This document shows, one piece after another, positions 1-5,303 of a stretch of 5,303 nt of DNA (positions are counted from its first letter, which is position 1; each line of letters begins with the position of its first letter). Below the pieces are notes generated by a model. The model searched no databases and was not told where the DNA came from. It worked only from the letters and a program-made list of their open reading frames with translations. A program made the position numbers and the translations under genes. Origin of the DNA: Verrucomicrobiales bacterium (lineage in GTDB: Bacteria > Verrucomicrobiota > Verrucomicrobiia > Limisphaerales > UBA1100); assembly GCA_002724615.1 (NCBI GenBank), contig PBPF01000165.1, forward strand, positions 1 through 5,303, given 5' to 3'.

Positions 1-75
1 CTCTGGCATGGTGGTAAGCGCCCAGAGATTTCTGTGCCTGTCATGGACGAGGAAACCGCGCCGGCCACCACTTAA
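1..75 (+). CDS. C-terminal end of an unidentified upstream gene (partial)
   Basis: Frame 1 is open from the window edge to a TAA at 73-75, giving 24 residues that end in an acidic, Pro/Ala/Thr-rich tail (VPVMDEETAPATT). The stop lies 9 bases before the terC-family start, matching the tight same-strand spacing of the rest of the window. Of the other two forward frames, one hits a stop almost at once (13-17 region) and the other runs on through the TerC gene as a shadow. I do not recognise the protein: no domain or motif is visible in so short a piece. It could also be a chance open frame, since 24 codons without a stop is not rare. Spacing and the plausible C-terminal composition are the only support. 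Confidence 0.5.
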   Translation, partial: LWHGGKRPEISVPVMDEETAPATT

Positions 76-84
76 AATATTACT

Positions 85-1128
85 ATGCTTGCCTACGCCG
101 GCATTGAGCCGTGGCATTACGGCGCGTTCATTCTGGCCATCATTGTTTTCTTGGCGCTGGACCTCGGCGTCTTTCATCGCAAGCAGCATGTCGTCGAGTT
201 TAAGGAAGCCATCGGGTGGACCACGCTTTGGTTTATGCTAGCCATGCTCTTTGCTATTCTCGTGGTGCCTGGTTCCACGCAGGATAACGAGGAACATCCC
301 CGCATGGCCTTTATCACTGGTTATATCCTCGAGTTGTCACTCTCGATGGACAATGTCTTTGTTATCGCCCTCATCTTTTCCTATTTTCGCGTCAAGCCGG
401 AGTATCAACATCGGCTTTTATTTTGGGGCATCCTTGGTGCGATTATTATGCGAGGCATTATGATCGGCATTGGTGCGGCCGCAGTGGCGAAGTGGCATTG
501 GATTCTATATATTTTTGGGGCATTTTTACTATACACCGGCGTCAAGTTGCTGTTAACGAGCGATGATGAAGGTGTTGAGCCAGAGAAAAATTTTTTCGTT
601 AAGTTGGCTCGGCGAATCATGCCGGTGCATGAAAAATTTGATGGAGGTAATTTTATCACTGAGATCGACGGCCGTCGTATGCTTACCCCCATGGCCATCG
701 CGCTGATCACAATTGAATCAACTGACGTGGTTTTTGCGGTAGATTCCATTCCTGCCATCTTTGCGGTTACTAGGGATCCTTTTATTATTTTTACTTCGAA
801 CATGTTTGCCATCCTTGGTTTGCGTTCCCTCTATTTTGTGCTGGCAAATGCAATTGGCTATTTCCAGTACCTCCGCTACGGCTTGGCGTTGGTCCTGACA
901 TTCATTGGCGCAAAGATGTTAGCCGAGGATTGGTGGAAGACTGCCCTTGGCAAACTTGGTGTTCAGGATGGCCAGCAACATTTTATCCCGTTGGTTATTG
1001 TTATTATCATCCTGTTTGTCTCAATTTTGGCTTCCATGCTGCGGTTGCAAAACAATTCAGGCGAAGAGGACGAAATAGATGAAGAGGTAGACGGTGATTC
1101 GCCGCAGGTTGACGAGGAGGATAATTAG
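85..1128 (+). CDS. TerC/Alx-family integral membrane protein (probable Mn2+ exporter)
   Basis: Inner-membrane protein of the TerC family (COG0861). Characterised relatives (E. coli Alx, Bacillus TerC-type proteins) export manganese or help metallate secreted enzymes; some are linked to tellurite resistance. At 347 residues it is full family length. The first helix carries 'FLALDLGVFHRK' (about residues 22-33). The conserved acidic membrane motifs follow: 'LSMDNVF' (Asp89, Asn90) and 'ESTDVVFAVDS' (Glu211, Asp214, Asp220), then 'AVTRDPFI' and 'FAILGLRSLYF'. The E/D motifs are the presumed metal site. About seven to nine hydrophobic segments are visible. The last 25 residues (323-347) form a cytoplasmic-looking tail with 13 acidic and no basic residues. 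The start at 85 gives the family-typical short N-terminus, although no Shine-Dalgarno sequence precedes it (TAAAATATTACT). An ExoD-family gene follows after 20 bases. Family assignment is secure; Mn2+ as substrate is inferred. Confidence 0.93.
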   Translation: MLAYAGIEPWHYGAFILAIIVFLALDLGVFHRKQHVVEFKEAIGWTTLWFMLAMLFAILVVPGSTQDNEEHPRMAFITGYILELSLSMDNVFVIALIFSYFRVKPEYQHRLLFWGILGAIIMRGIMIGIGAAAVAKWHWILYIFGAFLLYTGVKLLLTSDDEGVEPEKNFFVKLARRIMPVHEKFDGGNFITEIDGRRMLTPMAIALITIESTDVVFAVDSIPAIFAVTRDPFIIFTSNMFAILGLRSLYFVLANAIGYFQYLRYGLALVLTFIGAKMLAEDWWKTALGKLGVQDGQQHFIPLVIVIIILFVSILASMLRLQNNSGEEDEIDEEVDGDSPQVDEEDN

Positions 1129-1148
1129 ACGACGCGCTGAGGGGTGGC

Positions 1149-1829
1149 ATGCGGGAGCCATTATCCAAGACGCTAAAGGGAATGGTGGGCGAGGACGAAG
1201 GACGGTCCCGCACACTTAACGCTCTATTGGCGGGAACGGGAGGTCGGGGGATATATCTTGTGCTTGTGTTTCTTGCACTCCCATTTTGCCTGCCTATCCT
1301 TCCCGGCATCAGTACTCCGTTTGGCATCGCCATCATCCTGTTGTCGCTGCGCAAGATGGCTGGGATGCAGGGGCGTCTCCCGCGCAGTGTCGGTGATCGT
1401 GAATTTGAGCCGGACACATTCGATAGCATTCTCAATGGTAGCGTAAAAATCTTGAGGTGGCTGGAGAAGGTGGTACATCCGCGCGCTGGAGGATGGTTGG
1501 GCGGAGTGCCGGCACGAATAGTGAATTCATTGGTTGTTTTTGTGATGGGGATTTTGATGGCTTTACCGTTGCCCGTGCCGCTAACGAATACCATACCGGC
1601 TTGGGCCATTCTCATCATCGCTGCAGCCACAGCAGAGACGGACGGGGTGTTGATCTGGTTGGGTTATTTCGTGGCATTGGGGGCGGTGGTGTATTTTCTA
1701 TTCATCTGGAAATTCATCGTGGAAGCTTGGTATCGGGCGGGCGACACATGGGAGGCGCTGGTGGAAGCGGGACAGTGGATTGTTTTAAAGTGGTCGTTGG
1801 TAGTGGAAGGATTGAGTCTTCTGCCGTAA
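1149..1829 (+). CDS. ExoD-family membrane protein
   Basis: This 226-residue protein fits the ExoD family (exopolysaccharide synthesis ExoD, PF06055). The family is named for a Rhizobium gene affecting exopolysaccharide and alkali tolerance; its biochemical role is not established. Visible hallmarks are 'LALPFCLPILPGISTPFG' (residues 42-59), the following 'AIILLSLRKM' helix, a hydrophilic middle with 'LPRSVGDREF', and a paired-helix C-terminal half with 'MALPLPVPLTNTIPAWAIL' and 'ETDGVLIWLGY'. Membrane segments lie at about 34-51, 55-69, 123-143, 147-163 and 166-190. A GAGGGG sequence at 1139-1144, four bases before the ATG, supports this start. After residue 190 there is a roughly 35-residue extension with Trp-rich amphipathic character, which the core family does not need. 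The gene sits 20 bases after terC and 10 before recJ, so co-transcription is likely. Polysaccharide involvement should not be assumed: no glycosyltransferase or export gene is nearby. Confidence 0.88.
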   Translation: MREPLSKTLKGMVGEDEGRSRTLNALLAGTGGRGIYLVLVFLALPFCLPILPGISTPFGIAIILLSLRKMAGMQGRLPRSVGDREFEPDTFDSILNGSVKILRWLEKVVHPRAGGWLGGVPARIVNSLVVFVMGILMALPLPVPLTNTIPAWAILIIAAATAETDGVLIWLGYFVALGAVVYFLFIWKFIVEAWYRAGDTWEALVEAGQWIVLKWSLVVEGLSLLP

Positions 1830-1839
1830 GATAGGGCGG

Positions 1840-3576
1840 ATGCAGCACCGGTGGCTCATGGAGACTCCGCAACCTGAGTTGTCGGGTCGGCTGGCGCATG
1901 ACTTAAAGATTTCTCCACTTCTGGCTCAGTGCCTTATCAACCGTGGACTGGATACACCTCAGGACGCTGAGCAATTCATGAATCCGCGCTTGGCTGGTTT
2001 GGCTGATCCTTTCGAGTTGCCGAATATGCAGAAAGCGGTTGATCGCCTTTTTGCCGCGCGCGTGAATAATGAAGCGCTTACTATTTTTGGCGATTATGAT
2101 GTTGATGGAGTCACCTCTACCGCGCTGCTCACTCTGTCTTTACGCGAATTGGGCTGGGAAGTGCATCCCTTCCTGCCGCACCGGATGGAGGAAGGTTTTG
2201 GACTTAGTCGTGCAGCAGTAGAGAAATGTTTGGAAGTTGAGAGGACGCCACTATTGCTAGCTGTGGACTGCGGTTCCACAAATGCCGAGACCATTGACTG
2301 GCTGAATAGCGAGGGCATTGACGTGCTGGTGCTCGACCATCATCAACTTGAAGGTGAGCCTCCTAGAGCTCATGCGCTGGTGAATCCGCAAGTGGCATCC
2401 AGTGGTGAACCGGATTTTCGTGAGCTCTGCTCTGCCGGTTTAGCTTTTAAGTTGTTGCATGCGGTGGTGAAGCAGGGCAGGCGCGAAGGCTTCCCGGAAA
2501 TGGAAGGATTTGATCTCAAGCCATTTCTCGATCTTGTTGCACTTGGAACCATTGCTGATCTCGTGCCTTTAAGGCGAGAGAACCGCATTCTCGCTCGTGC
2601 TGGTCTCGAATGGCTTAATCGCACTCGCCGAGAAGGGCTTTTGGCATTGAAGGAAGTGTCACAGTCGCCAGCCGAAATTGGCGTTTACGAGGTCGGCTTT
2701 CATCTAGGCCCCCGCTTGAATGCAGCAGGCCGGCTGGAAAGTGCTAAAGCTTCACTCGATTTGCTTTTGACTGACAACGCTGTGGAGGCTGAACGTATCT
2801 CTGCCCTGTTAGATGAACAAAATCGAGAGCGCCAAGCCAAGGAGCGTGAGATCGCAGACGAAGTCATTAGTGCCGTGCGCGGTCGGTTCGATCCAGAAAA
2901 GGATTTTGTAATTGTTGAAGGTCGCAGCCATTGGCACCTAGGCGTGGTGGGCATCGTTGCTTCGCGTGTGATGCGGGAATTTTACCGCCCCGCCATCGTG
3001 CTGGGTGGTGATGGTGAAGCGATGCGCGGTTCAGGCCGCAGTATCGAGGGCATAGATTTAGTCGCTGCTTTGAGAGAGTGTGACGACCTTCTGACAACTC
3101 ACGGCGGACATGCAATGGCGGCGGGCGTGGGTCTGAAGCCAGAAAATGTAGATGAATTCCGTGAACGTCTTAATGCCTTTGTAAAAGAAAAAATGACTGG
3201 GGAGATGCTTTCGCCTCCACTGCGTTTGGATGCGGAGACCAATTTGTATGACCTCACTATCGCGCGCGTCAATGAGTTGCAGCGACTTCAACCTACAGGT
3301 CAGGAAAATCCATCCGTACAGTTAATAATCCGAGATCTTGAGTTGGATCGCCCGCCATACCGCATGGGCCGCGAAAAGCAGCACGCCAAATTATGGGTCC
3401 GAGATGATGGGGCGCAAACCCTTGAGGCAGTAATGTGGAATGTTGCTGAGGGACAAGAGCCAGAAGGAAGGTTCGATCTGGCTGTTGCACCACAGATTAA
3501 CGAATACAATGGAAGGCGTTCCGTTCAGTTGAAAGTGCTCGACTGGCGACATGCTTCAACGGGGGTGGGCACATGA
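1840..3576 (+). CDS. recJ: Single-stranded-DNA-specific 5'-3' exonuclease RecJ
   Basis: Cytoplasmic DHH-superfamily nuclease that degrades single-stranded DNA 5' to 3' in recombination, mismatch and base-excision repair, using Mn2+ or Mg2+. At 578 residues it has normal full length, and all core motifs are intact: motif I 'GDYDVDGVTS' (Asp85, Asp87, Asp89), motif II 'AVDCGSTN' (Asp143), motif III 'LDHHQ' (Asp166-His167-His168) and 'DLVALGTIADLVPL' (Asp231). Next come 'GPRLNAAGRL' (290-299), a charged connecting helix (about 316-346), the DHHA1 domain with 'GSGRSI' (397-402) and 'GGHAMAAG' (422-429), and a C-terminal OB-fold from about 470 ending near 'INEYNGRRSVQLKVLDWR'. The start at 1840 gives 'MQHRWLM', matching the usual RecJ beginning (M..RW.L); AGGG at 1833-1836 is close but usable. 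The in-frame ATG at 1858 would remove that conserved piece. The stop overlaps the ispD start (ATGA), suggesting translational coupling. Predicted to be active. Confidence 0.97.
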   Translation: MQHRWLMETPQPELSGRLAHDLKISPLLAQCLINRGLDTPQDAEQFMNPRLAGLADPFELPNMQKAVDRLFAARVNNEALTIFGDYDVDGVTSTALLTLSLRELGWEVHPFLPHRMEEGFGLSRAAVEKCLEVERTPLLLAVDCGSTNAETIDWLNSEGIDVLVLDHHQLEGEPPRAHALVNPQVASSGEPDFRELCSAGLAFKLLHAVVKQGRREGFPEMEGFDLKPFLDLVALGTIADLVPLRRENRILARAGLEWLNRTRREGLLALKEVSQSPAEIGVYEVGFHLGPRLNAAGRLESAKASLDLLLTDNAVEAERISALLDEQNRERQAKEREIADEVISAVRGRFDPEKDFVIVEGRSHWHLGVVGIVASRVMREFYRPAIVLGGDGEAMRGSGRSIEGIDLVAALRECDDLLTTHGGHAMAAGVGLKPENVDEFRERLNAFVKEKMTGEMLSPPLRLDAETNLYDLTIARVNELQRLQPTGQENPSVQLIIRDLELDRPPYRMGREKQHAKLWVRDDGAQTLEAVMWNVAEGQEPEGRFDLAVAPQINEYNGRRSVQLKVLDWRHASTGVGT

Positions 3577-4247
3577 ATGCCGCAGTGATAGTAGCTGGTG
3601 GTGCAAGCCGCAGAATGGGAGGAGCGGTCAATAAACTATTACTGGAGCTGGAAGGATTGCCGGTGCTTGGTCACACATGGCGAAGGTTCGATTCTGCTCC
3701 CGGTATTGATGAGATTGTTATTGTGAATAGTGAGATGGACGATGGCGAGCTGCAATCGCTTGCCAGTCAATTGAGTCTTAAAAAGCCCTGGCATCGTGCC
3801 GCCAGCGGAGCCGAACGCCAGGATTCCGTGTGGAACGGGCTTCAGTCTGTTGCGGTCGCTTGCGAGTTAGTTGCCATCCAAGATGGCGCTCGTCCTTGTA
3901 CCTCGCTCGACACGATCGCTGCGACTCTTGAAGCCGCCAGCGTGACTGGCGCTGCTGTTGCCGCCAGCAAGGTGACAGATACCCTGAAAGAAGCTGGCAC
4001 CAAAAATCAGATTGCTTGCACTATCGATCGCGAAAAACTTTGGGCTGTCCAGACGCCGCAGGTTTTCCGTCGGGGTATTATCGTTCGTGCCCTTGAAGCG
4101 GTCCGTGATCAGGGTTTGAACATCACAGATGATACTGCTGCCTGTGAGCTCATAGGGCAACCCGTCAGACTAGTCGCCAGTGACACTCCAAATCCGAAGG
4201 TCACCACCCCTTCCGATCTGCCCCTCATTGCCTCGCTGTTGCGATAA
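3573..4247 (+). CDS. ispD: 2-C-methyl-D-erythritol 4-phosphate cytidylyltransferase (IspD)
   Basis: IspD transfers CMP from CTP to 2-C-methyl-D-erythritol 4-phosphate, the third step of the non-mevalonate (MEP) route to isoprenoid precursors, in the cytoplasm. The 224-residue length is typical. The N-terminal nucleotide-binding loop reads 'VAGGASRRMGG....NK'; Arg14 and Lys21 keep the spacing of E. coli Arg20 and Lys27. Other family marks are 'ERQDSVWNGL', 'IQDGARP' (Asp104, equivalent to E. coli Asp106), 'VTDTLKEA', 'LWAVQTPQVF', 'ITDDTAACE' and 'PKVTTPSDL', whose Lys209 matches E. coli Lys213. The usual 'P-A-A-G' of the loop is V-A-G-G here and the residue after Lys21 is Leu rather than Gln. 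This gives it some likeness to MobA/GlmU-type nucleotidyltransferases, but the C-terminal motifs settle it as IspD. It overlaps recJ by four bases. ispF, its common partner, does not follow; an S41 protease gene does. Confidence 0.95.
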   Translation: MNAAVIVAGGASRRMGGAVNKLLLELEGLPVLGHTWRRFDSAPGIDEIVIVNSEMDDGELQSLASQLSLKKPWHRAASGAERQDSVWNGLQSVAVACELVAIQDGARPCTSLDTIAATLEAASVTGAAVAASKVTDTLKEAGTKNQIACTIDREKLWAVQTPQVFRRGIIVRALEAVRDQGLNITDDTAACELIGQPVRLVASDTPNPKVTTPSDLPLIASLLR

Positions 4248-4298
4248 TCTTAAGCGCTTGCCTTCGTCTGGCTGCATCCGTACGCTCCCCATTCTGCC

Positions 4299-5303
4299 AT
4301 GAAACAACGGATAATTTACACCGTCCTCATTAGCGTTCTTGGATTAAACCTTTTCTTCGGTGCGCAGCTTTATCTTAACAGTGCCGAGTCTGATAATCGT
4401 AACGACGCATACAGCAACATGATTGTGTTTACACGCGTGCTGGAGGAAGTGCGCGATCATTATGTCGATGCGAATAAAGTACATTACCCTGACCTCATTG
4501 AGGGCGCCCTGAAGGGCATGCTTGATCGGCTGGACCCGCACAGTGCTTACATGGATCCGCGCCGCTTTCGCAATATGCAAACCGACACACGCGGTGAATT
4601 CGGTGGCATTGGCATAACTGTGGACAAGCGTGATGGATGGTTGACGATCGTGGCTCCGATGGACGGGACGCCCGGCGCTAAGGCCGGGTTGATGGCGGGA
4701 GACCAGATTCGCAAAATTGGCCCGCATTCGACCGAAAAAATGACAATGCAGGATGCCGTCGAGCGCTTGCGTGGCCCAATTGGCAAGGCCGTCACCTTTA
4801 CAATTTTCAGACCGTCTGCAAAGCCTGAGGAACGTGAACGCGATGTAACTGTGGTGCGAGCACGCATCCAAGTGCCGACCGTTAGTGACATTAATCGTAA
4901 GCAAGATTTCAAATTGCTGGATGACAAAATCGGATATGTGCGCCTTAGTCAATTTGGTGATCGTACCGCAGATGAACTTGAGGCTGCCCTGCGGAGAATG
5001 GAGTCTAAAGGAATGAGAGCGCTCGTGATGGATCTTCGCAATAATCCAGGCGGCTTGCTTGAACAGTCAATCCGTGTGGTGGAGAAATTCCTGCCTAAAG
5101 GCAAGCTTGTCGTCTCTACTGAGGGCCGAAATCCAGCCGATACACGTCGTCACATAGCCAACTGCGTTTTTAAGATTCGTGAGTATCCATTGGTTGTCTT
5201 GGTTGATGGCGGAAGTGCCAGCGCTTCTGAAATCGTTGCTGGCTGCCTCAAGGACTACAAGCGAGCAGATTTGGTTGGCGAAAAAACCTTTGGCAAGGGA
5301 TCA
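4299..5303 (+). CDS. S41 family C-terminal processing protease (CtpA/Prc type), 3' end cut by window
   Basis: Serine protease of the periplasm or outer face of the inner membrane that trims or degrades proteins from their C-termini. The frame runs from ATG 4299 to the window edge without a stop (335 codons). Residues 1-26 (KQR, then a hydrophobic run to about 26) form a signal peptide or anchor without a lipobox. The cap region holds 'LIEGALKGML' and 'LDPHSAYMD' (78-86). A PDZ domain spans about 98-172 ('GEFGGIGI', 'PGAKAGLMAGDQI'). The protease core follows: 'IGYVRLSQFGD', 'DLRNNPGGLLEQ' (245-256) and 'GGSASASEI' (304-312). The catalytic serine is Ser308, and Lys333 in 'FGKGS' follows 25 residues later, the normal S41 spacing. 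The window ends two codons on, so the conserved Gln and the C-terminal domain are not seen. An in-frame stop at 4251-4253 limits upstream starts; ATG 4299 is the first ATG, though no Shine-Dalgarno sequence precedes it. It lies 51 bases after ispD. Confidence 0.95.
   Translation, partial: MKQRIIYTVLISVLGLNLFFGAQLYLNSAESDNRNDAYSNMIVFTRVLEEVRDHYVDANKVHYPDLIEGALKGMLDRLDPHSAYMDPRRFRNMQTDTRGEFGGIGITVDKRDGWLTIVAPMDGTPGAKAGLMAGDQIRKIGPHSTEKMTMQDAVERLRGPIGKAVTFTIFRPSAKPEERERDVTVVRARIQVPTVSDINRKQDFKLLDDKIGYVRLSQFGDRTADELEAALRRMESKGMRALVMDLRNNPGGLLEQSIRVVEKFLPKGKLVVSTEGRNPADTRRHIANCVFKIREYPLVVLVDGGSASASEIVAGCLKDYKRADLVGEKTFGKGS

Noticed and set aside
73..78. TAAAAT as a -10 promoter element for terC.
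   Set aside because: It lies only 6 bases before the start codon, overlaps the upstream stop codon, and has no -35 partner at 16-18 bases.
1..84. Possible yybP-ykoY manganese riboswitch ahead of the TerC gene, including a 6-base hairpin (1-6 with 22-27) and TGGTGG/CCACCA pairing (9-14 with 65-70).
   Set aside because: These riboswitches often precede TerC/Alx genes, but I do not see the conserved aptamer loops, and the region is better read as the end of an upstream gene. A covariance-model search (RF00080) on a longer upstream sequence would decide.
1007..1630. 207-codon open frame on the - strand.
   Set aside because: It lies antisense to the end of terC and most of exoD, both with clear family motifs. 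Its translation is low-complexity (Pro/Arg/Ser-rich), as expected for a shadow frame.
2935..2943. RecJ 'WHLG' in place of the frequent 'WHPG' before the 'GIVASR' motif.
   Set aside because: This position is variable in the family (E. coli RecJ has Gln here), so it is not evidence of altered function.
3935..3951. Inverted repeat CGCCAG-5 bases-CTGGCG.
   Set aside because: It sits inside ispD, has no following T-run, and is explained by Ala/Ser-rich codons; probably chance.
4252..4259. Perfect palindrome AAGCGCTT just after ispD as an operator or terminator stem.
   Set aside because: Eight bases with no loop and no T-tract; this occurs often by chance.
4258..4286. TTGCCT-17 bases-TACGCT as a promoter for the S41 protease.
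   Set aside because: The -35 matches 4 of 6 and the -10 only 3 of 6 consensus bases; too weak to annotate.
4344..4952. 202-codon open frame on the - strand.
   Set aside because: It is antisense to the PDZ and cap region of the S41 protease, whose + strand motifs are unmistakable. The translation shows no recognisable domain.

Overview
The window reads as chromosomal housekeeping sequence from a Gram-negative-type bacterium. All genes lie on the + strand, base composition looks moderate (judged by eye), and coding density is very high. The IspD has an unusual N-terminal loop (VAGGASRRMGG...NK) and a 'SVWNGLQ' stretch. The RecJ has 'ELCSAGLAFKL'. The S41 protease has a short signal-anchor N-terminus. 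From memory these resemble Verrucomicrobiota (PVC group) versions of the families. The taxonomic call is an inference with moderate-to-low confidence, because no marker RNA is present.

Layout: (1) bases 1-75 are an open frame ending in TAA, probably the last 24 residues of an unidentified upstream gene. (2) 85-1128 is a TerC/Alx-family integral membrane protein. (3) 1149-1829 is an ExoD-family membrane protein. (4) 1840-3576 is the complete single-strand exonuclease RecJ. (5) 3573-4247 is IspD, the MEP-pathway cytidylyltransferase, overlapping recJ by 4 bases. (6) 4299 to the window end is the N-terminal 335 residues of a CtpA/Prc-type S41 processing protease, cut two codons after its catalytic lysine.

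Spacings are 9, 20, 10, -4 and 51 bases. There is no recognisable terminator or strong promoter between genes, so the whole stretch could be one transcription unit, with the 51-base gap before the protease the likeliest place for a break. The products serve different processes: metal-ion transport, an envelope protein of unclear role, DNA repair, isoprenoid precursor synthesis and periplasmic proteolysis. They do not form an obvious dedicated pathway.

I found no tRNA, rRNA, CRISPR array, insertion sequence, integration scar or broken gene. I also found no convincing undescribed system. The points worth a second look are the mixed gene order, the partial upstream gene, the acidic TerC tail, the ExoD C-terminal extension, the variant IspD nucleotide-binding loop, and the weak or absent Shine-Dalgarno sequences at several starts.
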